From positions 1-53,296 of the forward strand of contig CALAEY010000085.1 of the NCBI GenBank assembly GCA_937891085.1: 53,296 nucleotides of DNA. Direction: 5' to 3'. The position numbers were made by a program, and so were the translations under genes. Position 1 is the stretch's first letter; every line of letters starts with the position of its first letter. Positions 1 through 6,765 of this stretch are shown in pieces. Source of the DNA: an uncultured Prevotellaceae bacterium. GTDB lineage: Bacteria > Bacteroidota > Bacteroidia > Bacteroidales > Bacteroidaceae. A model generated the notes under the pieces. It did no database searches. It was not told the DNA's origin and saw only the letters and a program-made list of their open reading frames with translations.

Positions 1-224
1 GGGTTCACATCGCAATCAGCAACTCAAAGTCGTTGATGAAGAACATATACCACGGTATCAAGCCAGAGTTCCTGCAAGAGTACCTCAATGAGTTCTGTTA
101 CAAGTTCAATCGCAGATACTTTGGAGACAAGTTGTTTGATAGGCTTATGATAGCTTCCGTCGCCTGCACATCGGATTTTGGGCATCGAATCTACAATAGA
201 AACCTATCGGCTGGTTGCGGATAA
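1..224 (+). pseudogene. IS1595/ISXO2-like transposase, C-terminal part (cut by window edge)
   Basis: The frame is open from the left edge to a TAA at 222-224 and has no start inside the window, so this is the 3' end of a longer gene. The peptide contains a run like MKNIYHGIKPEFLQEYLNEF followed by CYKFNRRYFG, which matches the C-terminal end of ISXO2-like (IS1595 family, DDE type) transposases: a His-Gly turn, a YL-EF helix and the FNRR motif. The catalytic residues would lie to the left and cannot be checked, so an intact element cannot be told from a remnant. No convincing terminal inverted repeat was found downstream. It marks the left side of an AT-rich accessory stretch that continues to about 4650. 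Confidence 0.7.
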
Positions 225-500
225 TCATTAAAAATTATTAATCATTTATATGAATGCTGGTCATTCAGGAGGTATGCTAAATAGGCAACAGATATAAGAA
301 ACCCTACATACTTTTGCGGAGTATGCAGGGCATAAGCTTGGTTGCATTGCAACTGAGGCCTTGGGGAAAAATACCGTATCCGACCAAAGAAGCGGTTATT
401 TCTGTTTGTAAAGGTAGATAATTACCTTGACATGTGCAATGTTTTTCCCCGAAATCCGCAAAAATAATTTATTTTTTTAATCATTTATTCTTTTCGCTAT
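225..500. other. AT-rich non-coding stretch after the transposase
   Basis: No gene of credible length. It holds an imperfect inverted repeat at about 303-330 (CCTACATACT paired with AGTATGCAGG), which could be a transposase terminator, and a perfect 6-bp inverted repeat AAGGTA/TACCTT at 411-428. The last 50 bases before the next gene are strongly A/T-rich. No clear TAnnTTTG promoter was found for the gene at 501. Confidence 0.5.
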
Positions 501-1223
501 ATGGAAAAAGAATATAAACAAGGAGTGCTTTTCCCGGATTTCCACTCCACCATGACGGAAACAGGTGCGGAAACTTTCACCAGTAGAAAATTTATTTTTC
601 AACCTGGTAACCGTTTTAGTTTAGACATTTGCCAACATATAGAGTTTTCTTCTACATGGCAGATGCCTATTGTTAAAAGTATAGATATTAGTGCTCCACC
701 TAGTATAAAAGCCTTTTATAGGACTGGCTCGTCTATAGCGCAAGGAGTTTGTGGCCACTGTTATACAGACGATCGTAGGTTGTTGCCCTTTGTGACGGAT
801 CCATATAGGATGGTGAAACGTCTACAAGGTTTTGATATGGTTATTGGCATAGATCTTTCTATAAAACCAGAAATGCCATTACCTTTACAAATATCCATTT
901 CATTCTACAACAAAATGATAATGGCATTTTGGCAGAGCCAAGGGCTAAAAGTTATTGAGAATGTTGTTTGGGCAGGAACAGACTCTTACGAATTCTGTTT
1001 CGACGGATATGCTACTGGCTCTGTGGTAGCAGTGAATAGTACGGGAATCGGGACGGATAAGCGTTCTGGTTATTTGTGGGATAAGGGGTATTTAGCTATG
1101 CTTGATACCTTGAAACCTTCTTTAATACTCCGGTATGGGGCTAAGCGCTCTGTTGAACGAGAAGATATTAGTGTATATTATGAAAATGACAACAAATTAG
1201 AAGTTAGTAGTTATGGGGGGTAA
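501..1223 (+). CDS. DUF4417 domain protein, probably the N-terminal part of a split gene
   Basis: Encodes 240 residues. The central part, from FYNKMIMAFWQSQGLKVIEN through FEFCFDG-like residues and GSVVAVNSTGIG, is typical of DUF4417, a family of unknown function found in phages and other mobile elements. No signal peptide or membrane segment. The reading frame stops at TAA 1221-1223 directly after a run of six G (1215-1220). With five G the frame would run on into the next gene as SYGGNGSYSKEWGG, giving one protein of about 390 residues. I therefore read this and the next entry as one gene split by a frameshift, or as two genes joined by an 11-base overlap. The family assignment is from memory of the motif; the function is unknown. 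Confidence 0.7.
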   Translation: MEKEYKQGVLFPDFHSTMTETGAETFTSRKFIFQPGNRFSLDICQHIEFSSTWQMPIVKSIDISAPPSIKAFYRTGSSIAQGVCGHCYTDDRRLLPFVTDPYRMVKRLQGFDMVIGIDLSIKPEMPLPLQISISFYNKMIMAFWQSQGLKVIENVVWAGTDSYEFCFDGYATGSVVAVNSTGIGTDKRSGYLWDKGYLAMLDTLKPSLILRYGAKRSVEREDISVYYENDNKLEVSSYGG

Positions 1224-1674
1224 TGGTTCTTATAGTAAAGAATGGGGCGGTGTACCAGAGGTAAGCCGCACCCATATAGATACGAATTATCGTGTAGATG
1301 GGCATAAGGTACTTTTGTTGGAGCAGAATCCAGGACATGATAAAATTATCATGAACTCGAATTCTGAAAATCCAGTTTATCTGTTTGCTTCTGTAGATAA
1401 ACAGTCTGGAGTAATACAAATCTCAGGAATAGGTATATATGAGAAACATGTATTGAAGGAGTCTATTGACTTGAAATTTGATAAGGATGGGAATGTCTTG
1501 CCTTTCTCAAAAACAGAGAACGGCTCTCACGCTCACCTGTGGTATGAAAAATCTCCAGGGATATATGGGAGAAAGAGCCATGACAAAAGTAACTATTATC
1601 CTATTTCTAAGAAGTATCAAGGATTGATAAATAAAATAGAGGACTTTAACAGAAAGGGTAAAAAATGGAAATAA
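1213..1674 (+). CDS. Unknown protein; likely displaced C-terminal half of the DUF4417 gene
   Basis: Encodes 153 residues starting MGGNGSYSKEWGGVP, with ATG inside the G6 tract and an 11-base overlap with the gene before. No signal peptide or membrane segment. The C-terminal half has a histidine-containing stretch (GSHAHLW), then GRKSHDKSNYYPISKKY and FNRKGKKW; this polar, His/Lys-rich tail resembles small nuclease-like or phage accessory domains, but I cannot name a family. If the upstream frame is restored by removing one G, the two parts join without a gap, which argues that this was once one polypeptide. It overlaps the following gene by 10 bases, so all three frames are translationally linked. 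Confidence 0.6.
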   Translation: MGGNGSYSKEWGGVPEVSRTHIDTNYRVDGHKVLLLEQNPGHDKIIMNSNSENPVYLFASVDKQSGVIQISGIGIYEKHVLKESIDLKFDKDGNVLPFSKTENGSHAHLWYEKSPGIYGRKSHDKSNYYPISKKYQGLINKIEDFNRKGKKWK

Positions 1675-2090
1675 GGAAAAGAACAGCAGAAAGAAACGTG
1701 GTCGTAGAAAATTTCTTTGGAGAAAACGAACCGCTATATGAAGACCAACTGGGGTGGACAGACCGCGAGAAAGCAGAAGCGCGTTCATTTGTCTCTAAAG
1801 AGATATTCCATTTTGAAGTGGTGCTTGTGGGGCTGAATATGGCATTCTACTATGTGGATAATGATACCTTTTATGGCATTCATACGGAGCGTATTCCCAT
1901 AGAGGTGAAAATCCTTCCACGTGATAAAACTAAGCCTTTTATTGATTGGCAATGTGATGGTGATACCCATGCGAAGGGTGAGGTCATTTACTCTTTTGAC
2001 GATCCAGAAGACCTATGGGATGGAATACGTATTGACGGAAAGCCGCTGGAGGAGGTGCTATCACGATCACTCATCATCACCCTGAACTGA
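1665..2090 (+). CDS. Unknown protein, third member of the DUF4417 gene group
   Basis: Encodes 141 residues, acidic overall, with no signal peptide, membrane segment or recognised motif. Its ATG at 1665 lies inside the last codons of the previous gene (10-base overlap), so it is expected to be translated together with it. The length, acidity and position right after a His/Lys-rich small protein are what one would expect of a partner or immunity protein, but this is inference from layout only. It ends 56 bases before the convergent restriction-methylase gene, with a hairpin between them. Confidence 0.65.
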   Translation: MEIRKRTAERNVVVENFFGENEPLYEDQLGWTDREKAEARSFVSKEIFHFEVVLVGLNMAFYYVDNDTFYGIHTERIPIEVKILPRDKTKPFIDWQCDGDTHAKGEVIYSFDDPEDLWDGIRIDGKPLEEVLSRSLIITLN

Positions 2091-2096
2091 TGAGGC

Positions 2097-2153
2097 TATA
2101 AAGTAAGGAGGAGCGGTAGGCTGTTTGGGCATACTGCCCCTCTTTTTTACTTT
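2097..2153. terminator. Probable bidirectional terminator between the DUF4417 group and the type IIG gene
   Basis: TAAAGTAA near 2099 pairs with TTACTTTA near 2146, and an inner GCGGTA pairs with TACTGC with one G-T wobble. The stem is followed by T-runs on both strands. It lies between two convergent genes and overlaps the last codons of the reverse-strand gene. Confidence 0.5.
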
Positions 2154-4627
2154 AAGAGGAAGCCGTATGTATAGACCTTAGGTTGGATGGCTTTTGCCAG
2201 CTCTTTCAGCTTGCTGCGCAGGGTGCCAATGAGCAGCGTGTAGGTTTCGTCTGGGCTGTCTGGATTCATCTGCTCTTTTCCCTTGGCAGTAATCTTGGTG
2301 CCTTGGAAGTGGAGGCGGATGTCATAGAGCGAGGCGTTGGGGTTGGCACCTGGCTGCTGATGGTAGTAGCGCCAAAGCTCACGGCCAGCATCGAGCACTG
2401 CTTGGGCTGTAGGGGTAAGCGTTATAGGCTGGGTACCGTTAAAGACAGATGTTTCTGCTTCATCGAATATTTCCCCTTGAGTGATTTCTTTCTGTTTCTT
2501 TACTTTCCCTGCTATAAACTGACTCATAAAATGGCTTCGGAATACATCTTTGGCATTCACTTCTTCTTCTGTGAATGGTATCCAGTGATTCACTCCATGC
2601 ATGGAGCTGATGCGGTTCTGCCCATGGAAAAGGGTATAAACCAGACAGTCACTCTGGAAATCTCTGTCGCTTTGCCAACCGTCTGTGGGGTAGAGGAACT
2701 GGTCTCGGTCGTTAAACATTTCAAAAGGAACGCACCAACGTGTAGCGAAATATATTGCGACGAAAATGACATTCTTCTTTGAAACACTGGTAATGCGTAC
2801 CTGTTTAAAATCATTGTCAGATGGCTTTAATGTTAGAAAAACACTTGTCTGATTCTGAAAATCAGTACTTGTCATTCTGAGATATGCAATTTGATCGCCA
2901 TTTTTGTCATAATAAGAACGTAGCCAATCAATAATATATTGGTTAGACTTATATGCTGATATAGTTTTTTTCCCGAGGCGTATAGCATCTTTCCTATCTG
3001 TAATATACACATCAGCTTCAGATTCTTCAAATTCTATTTTTTCTGAGGTGTGCCAAATCTGAAAGCCAATAGGGAACTGTCCTTTCACATTATCAAAAGT
3101 ATTAGCTGGAACTAAAAATAGTCGACCCAGCTTCGCTGGGAAATTTTTCCTGAAATCACGGAAGTTCGGTGCTTGCAATATTTTCAACTTTGAAAATATT
3201 GCAAGCACCGCTGATGGGATTTCGCAGTAAATTCTTACAAAAAATTGAGCGAATAGTTCATTAGATGCTTTGCTCATTCTTGGCTTATATAGTTCTTTTA
3301 CCTTTGATTCTGAAACCCCTTTACGATTCTGACCAGTTCCGCTGTTTGTGCGTGCATTCCCTGCTTCTACATACGGTGGATTGATATACACCACCAGCTT
3401 CTTGCGGCGTTCCGGGTCATTGATGATGTCTTGCAGCTCTTGTGGCAGTTTAGTGAACGGATCGTTTAGGAAGTCAAACTGGAAAACATGGCTTTCCAGC
3501 AGGTTGGCACCGTTTCGTATGCGGTCGTGCATCACGTCCACATCGGCCTTGTCGAGGGTGCTTGCCCAGATATGGTATTTATTGGTCAGACCTGCCAACA
3601 GGTTGCCCGTGCCTGCTGCGCAGTCCCAGATGTCATATTCGTCTTGCCAGTCTTCCCCTAACTCGGCAGCTAAGTATTGCTGGCTAAGTTCAACCCAAAG
3701 CTGAGGGGTGAAGTAGCTGCCCTTGCGCTCACGGATGTCTTGTGGTACTAATAGGTCTCGACGATTCACCATGAAATCCCAATATTCACGTTGTGGAGGT
3801 CGGCTATAGCGTTGCCAGAACTCATGGTGTGCCTGTTGCTGGTCATTAAAGTCCACCATGTCAAAAGAAATAGCGCCAGTGGCTTTACGCTGCCGGTTGT
3901 AAAAATAGTGGTCGTTTCGCAGCAGTACGAAAAGCTTCTCACGCAGTGAGAGATTATCTTTGCTAAGTAGGTCAGCCAAGAAGAAATCTGCATCAATGAT
4001 ACCTTCTTGGTTGGCAGCTTTCCAGTCGATGGCGATTGAGGGCATCACAGCTTCGCGCCACTTTCGATAGATGGCCGTGAAATTGGTCTTTGTGATACGT
4101 ACCTTGGTCTGTCGGCTCTTGCCTACTATGAAGTTTTGCTTGATGAAATGTCGGAGTTCTTTGGCATCGGCTTCATAGCGATAGGTCACGGCTCCACTTT
4201 TCAGCGTATCGCTTACCATGGCATATAGTTGGTGGAACTCCTTGCTTTCATGATCGCTTGGGGTTACATTCCAGTTGAAGTCGTTCTGGAAAAACACATC
4301 TATCACGCTTTCATAGGGCAAAAAGGCTATGCGCCCAGCGTCGAAGGCTCCCAAAAAAGCAGGGGGAAGATGGAAATCGAACGTGTGGGCACGGCCAATA
4401 GTAAGAATGAGTTGCACAAAGCTCTCGTAGATGTCACACTTTGTTCCAGCCTTGGCTTCTGCCCAAAGCAGGCTCTCCGTCTCGAAAAGCTGGGGGCCAT
4501 CCCCCACAGGTACGGCCACACAGAAATCGATGTTCCCGATAATCTGCGTGCAGTCATAGGCGGCAAACCAGTCTTGTGCCACCTTATTCTTCAGTTCTTC
4601 TTCCCTTATTCCGCTATAGCCAGGCAT
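2147..4627 (-). CDS. Type IIG-like restriction enzyme/N6-adenine DNA methyltransferase
   Basis: An 826-residue protein in the form of a single-chain restriction-modification enzyme. The N-terminal region has a PD-(D/E)xK-like nuclease signature, Asp34 then Glu57-Ala-Lys59 (LWAEAKAG). The middle has RKGSYFTP (about 301-308), the S-adenosylmethionine motif DCAAGTGNLL (335-344) and the adenine-methylase motif NPPY (416-419). The C-terminal 350 residues probably hold target recognition. No separate methylase, nuclease or specificity gene lies beside it, as expected for an enzyme that cuts and protects by itself. A strong promoter lies at 4650-4681. It sits beside a transposase remnant and an unknown gene group, a typical place for acquired defence genes. 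Recognition sequence cannot be read from the protein by eye. Confidence 0.85.
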   Translation of the reverse strand: MPGYSGIREEELKNKVAQDWFAAYDCTQIIGNIDFCVAVPVGDGPQLFETESLLWAEAKAGTKCDIYESFVQLILTIGRAHTFDFHLPPAFLGAFDAGRIAFLPYESVIDVFFQNDFNWNVTPSDHESKEFHQLYAMVSDTLKSGAVTYRYEADAKELRHFIKQNFIVGKSRQTKVRITKTNFTAIYRKWREAVMPSIAIDWKAANQEGIIDADFFLADLLSKDNLSLREKLFVLLRNDHYFYNRQRKATGAISFDMVDFNDQQQAHHEFWQRYSRPPQREYWDFMVNRRDLLVPQDIRERKGSYFTPQLWVELSQQYLAAELGEDWQDEYDIWDCAAGTGNLLAGLTNKYHIWASTLDKADVDVMHDRIRNGANLLESHVFQFDFLNDPFTKLPQELQDIINDPERRKKLVVYINPPYVEAGNARTNSGTGQNRKGVSESKVKELYKPRMSKASNELFAQFFVRIYCEIPSAVLAIFSKLKILQAPNFRDFRKNFPAKLGRLFLVPANTFDNVKGQFPIGFQIWHTSEKIEFEESEADVYITDRKDAIRLGKKTISAYKSNQYIIDWLRSYYDKNGDQIAYLRMTSTDFQNQTSVFLTLKPSDNDFKQVRITSVSKKNVIFVAIYFATRWCVPFEMFNDRDQFLYPTDGWQSDRDFQSDCLVYTLFHGQNRISSMHGVNHWIPFTEEEVNAKDVFRSHFMSQFIAGKVKKQKEITQGEIFDEAETSVFNGTQPITLTPTAQAVLDAGRELWRYYHQQPGANPNASLYDIRLHFQGTKITAKGKEQMNPDSPDETYTLLIGTLRSKLKELAKAIQPKVYTYGFLLK

Positions 4628-4649
4628 ATATGTGTCATTATCTTCTCTG

Positions 4650-4681
4650 CAAAAATATATTTTAGAAATGAATTATGCAAA
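4650..4681 (-). promoter_or_regulatory. Bacteroidetes-type promoter for the type IIG gene
   Basis: On the reverse strand a TTTG (4678-4681) is followed after 20 bases by TATTTTTG (4657-4650), matching TAnnTTTG. It lies 23 bases ahead of the start codon and is divergent from the promoter at 4732-4762. Confidence 0.65.
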
Positions 4682-4731
4682 TTTTGCTTTCGAAGAAGAT
4701 ATGCAGTCATTTCAATTTCAATTTCAGTTAT

Positions 4732-4762
4732 TTTGCACGCATGATAAAAAATGCTATATTTG
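4732..4762 (+). promoter_or_regulatory. Bacteroidetes-type promoter for the coiled-coil gene
   Basis: TTTG (4732-4735), 19 bases, then TATATTTG (4755-4762). The gene start follows 36 bases later. Both boxes and spacing agree with the Bacteroidetes primary sigma factor consensus. Confidence 0.65.
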
Positions 4763-4798
4763 CAGACGAAAAAGTAATAATCCTATAAAAATTGAAAT

Positions 4799-5155
4799 AT
4801 GATGATGACTGAAGAACAACTTAAGGCTAAAGAAGAGGAGCTGAAAGTCAGAGAGAAAGAACTGAATGCCAGAGAGGAAGAGCTGGATGAGATAGAAGCG
4901 TCATTGAATGAAATTAGCTATCAGCTTAAAGAGAAAGAAACGCTGCTGGAAAGTTATAAAAAAGCGCTGAAAGAAAGGGCGGAGATGGTGGAAGAATCAA
5001 AGACACTATATGAAGAGGCTGAAAACAAGTATAATAGTTTGATAGAAAGAGTAGAAGGATATGCTTCGCGTTTGCAGAGAGTTGCCCAAGAAATGTCACT
5101 TCTGCAGGCAACTATGGATGCAAAATTTAGAGCCCCCAGCGGCGGCGATGCCTAA
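4799..5155 (+). CDS. Small coiled-coil protein of unknown function
   Basis: Encodes 118 residues that are nearly all charged helix: residues 5-75 are rich in Glu, Lys and Leu with heptad spacing (KEEELKVREKELNAREEELD), predicting a long coiled coil. There is no signal peptide and no membrane segment, so it should be cytoplasmic. The last 15 residues (FRAPSGGDA) are probably unstructured. Three ATG codons stand in a row at the start, so the exact initiation codon is uncertain by one or two residues. It has its own good promoter and no partner in an operon. I do not recognise a family. Confidence 0.75.
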   Translation: MMMTEEQLKAKEEELKVREKELNAREEELDEIEASLNEISYQLKEKETLLESYKKALKERAEMVEESKTLYEEAENKYNSLIERVEGYASRLQRVAQEMSLLQATMDAKFRAPSGGDA

Positions 5156-5235
5156 ATGATTCATTGTTTTTTCGCTTTCAGTAGCGATTTAACAAAGTTT
5201 TTGTGTTTCAGCGTGCTAACGTGAAAAATAAGTAG

Positions 5236-5243
5236 TATCTTTG
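5236..5243 (+). promoter_or_regulatory. -7 element (TATCTTTG) ahead of the first plug-only gene
   Basis: TATCTTTG matches TAnnTTTG and lies 29 bases before the ATG at 5273. No clear TTTG was seen at the expected -33 distance. Confidence 0.5.
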
Positions 5244-5272
5244 AGCGGAAACTATCAATAAAAGGCAAAGAT

Positions 5273-5959
5273 ATGAAAAAGGTTGTATTACTTTTACTGG
5301 TGATGGTGCTGTGTCCCACACTGATGGCACAAGAACTGTCGGGCATCATCACTAAGAAGGGAAAGGCCAAAAGGGGCCTGGTGGTGACCATGCTGAATGG
5401 CGGAGAGCGCACGACGACTGATAAATATGGACGTTTCTATTTCCGTAACGCCGCTCCTGGCGACGTGCTCCAGATAAACGTGACGGCTAAGAAAGCTGCC
5501 CGCATAGAGGTGTCGGAGGCCAGAAGGCTCAGGGTGTATATAGACCCTAACGACTTCGTGCTGAACAACGGCGTGCTGGAACAGCGACTGCCCTACATGG
5601 CACTGGCCAGCGCAAGCACTAAGCTGAAAGGCACCGTGGTGACACGCGACCAGATCATTGGCTCGGGCTTGCAGCGCGTGACGGATGTGCTGCGCCACCA
5701 CATGACGGGACTCACCGTAGATCAGACCTTCATAGGCAGCACCATACGCGTGCGTGGCGTGAACTCCGTGAAAGGTGAAAACTCGCCGCTCTTCGTCATA
5801 GACGGGGTGGAGTATGCCGATGTGGACGTGGATCAGCTGCTGCCTGTGGAAAGCATTGAGCGCATAGAGCTGCATAAGGACGGATCACGCTGGGGTGCCC
5901 GCGGGGCCAACGGTGTGATAGAGATAGTGACGCTGGGTGCAAGTGTAGGGCAGATGTAA
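5273..5959 (+). CDS. Secreted carboxypeptidase-regulatory-like plus TonB plug protein without barrel (copy 1)
   Basis: Encodes 228 residues. Residues 1-20 form a signal peptide ending LMAQ. About 21-90 resemble the carboxypeptidase-regulatory-like domain found at the N-terminus of SusC proteins (short GIITKKGKAKRG strand, DKYGRF turn). About 110-225 resemble a TonB receptor plug: TIRVRGVNS, SPLFVIDGVEY, VESIERIELHKDG and ARGANGVIEIVT are classic SusC plug motifs. The protein then stops, where a SusC-like receptor would continue with a barrel of some 700-800 residues. The gene is not a fresh truncation: a close paralogue with the same layout follows 24 bases later. It is therefore likely a stable periplasmic protein; its role is unknown. 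Confidence 0.8.
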   Translation: MKKVVLLLLVMVLCPTLMAQELSGIITKKGKAKRGLVVTMLNGGERTTTDKYGRFYFRNAAPGDVLQINVTAKKAARIEVSEARRLRVYIDPNDFVLNNGVLEQRLPYMALASASTKLKGTVVTRDQIIGSGLQRVTDVLRHHMTGLTVDQTFIGSTIRVRGVNSVKGENSPLFVIDGVEYADVDVDQLLPVESIERIELHKDGSRWGARGANGVIEIVTLGASVGQM

Positions 5960-5983
5960 ACGATAAATAACGATGAGCAGAAA

Positions 5984-6640
5984 ATGAATAGAATCCTTTT
6001 GATATTGGTCTTTTTACTGAGCGGCTCTGCCCTGATGGCGCAGGGACTTACGGGCACTGTGCTCAAGAAAGGCAAGCCCAAGAAGGGCATCGTGGTGTGG
6101 CTGAAGAAAGCCGATAAGACGGTGACTACTGATAAGGAGGGGCGCTTCGCCTTTGCCAGTGTGGAGGCGAATGACACGTTGCAGATAGCTGCATCGGGCA
6201 AGCAAGACGCGATGGTGCCTGTGAATGGCCTGCAAGAGGTGACCGTCTCCCTGAACGACAAGGACTTCAGTGTGAAAGAGGTGGACGCTGAACGCACGCT
6301 GCCCTATGTGCAGGTGACGGCTCCCAAAGGGGGCGTGAATCATGAACTCATCATGCGCTCGGGATTCCGCTCTGTGTCTGAGGTGCTGAAGAACTGCGTG
6401 TCGGGCATCATCGTATCAGCGGATATGACGGGAAGCAGCATCCGCATACGTGGCATCAACTCCATCAATTCGAGCAACGAACCGCTCTTCGTGGTGGATG
6501 GCGTGGCCATGTCGGGCACGGATATAGATGCCATAGTACCCGTGGAGACCGTGGAGAGCATCGAGGTGCTGAAGGATGGCGGCGGCTATGGCGTGCGCGG
6601 AGCAAATGGCGTGATAGAGATAACGACGATAAAACATTAA
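5984..6640 (+). CDS. Secreted carboxypeptidase-regulatory-like plus TonB plug protein without barrel (copy 2)
   Basis: Encodes 218 residues with the same layout as the gene before: signal peptide 1-19 (ends LMAQ), a regulatory-like domain with LKKGKPKKGIVV and DKEGRF, and a plug with SIRIRGINSINSSNEPLFVV, VESIEVLKDGG and RGANGVIEI. The two proteins are clearly paralogous yet well diverged, so the duplication is old. The spacing of 24 bases and lack of a promoter between them suggest one transcript. The stop codon TAA (6638-6640) falls inside an AAACATT heptamer repeat, so the last codons may have been set by repeat expansion. Confidence 0.8.
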   Translation: MNRILLILVFLLSGSALMAQGLTGTVLKKGKPKKGIVVWLKKADKTVTTDKEGRFAFASVEANDTLQIAASGKQDAMVPVNGLQEVTVSLNDKDFSVKEVDAERTLPYVQVTAPKGGVNHELIMRSGFRSVSEVLKNCVSGIIVSADMTGSSIRIRGINSINSSNEPLFVVDGVAMSGTDIDAIVPVETVESIEVLKDGGGYGVRGANGVIEITTIKH

Positions 6641-6666
6641 ACGTTAAACATTAAACATTGAACATT
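6632..6666. repeat. Tandem 7-base repeat (AAACATT type)
   Basis: Five consecutive 7-base units: AAACATT, AAACGTT, AAACATT, AAACATT, GAACATT. The first unit forms the last codons and stop of the gene before it. Confidence 0.8.
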
Positions 6667-6690
6667 AAAAAAGCATCGCATAGCTATAAT

Positions 6691-6718
6691 TCTCAATTCT
6701 CAATTCTCAATTCTCAAT
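6691..6718. repeat. Tandem 7-base repeat (TCTCAAT x4)
   Basis: Four exact consecutive copies of TCTCAAT, just upstream of the glyS promoter element. Confidence 0.85.
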
Positions 6719-6727
6719 TAATTTTTA

Positions 6728-6735
6728 TAACTTTG
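6728..6735 (+). promoter_or_regulatory. -7 element (TAACTTTG) of glyS
   Basis: TAACTTTG fits TAnnTTTG and is followed by GCAGCC, a common start-site context in this window. It lies 30 bases before the glyS ATG. The repeat immediately upstream occupies the place of a -33 box. Confidence 0.55.
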
Positions 6736-6765
6736 CAGCCGGTTTATAACGAAATAGCATAGATT

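Noticed and set aside
2183..2782. Forward frame of 199 residues opposite the type IIG gene
   Set aside because: The reverse strand has clear enzyme motifs; this one has none.
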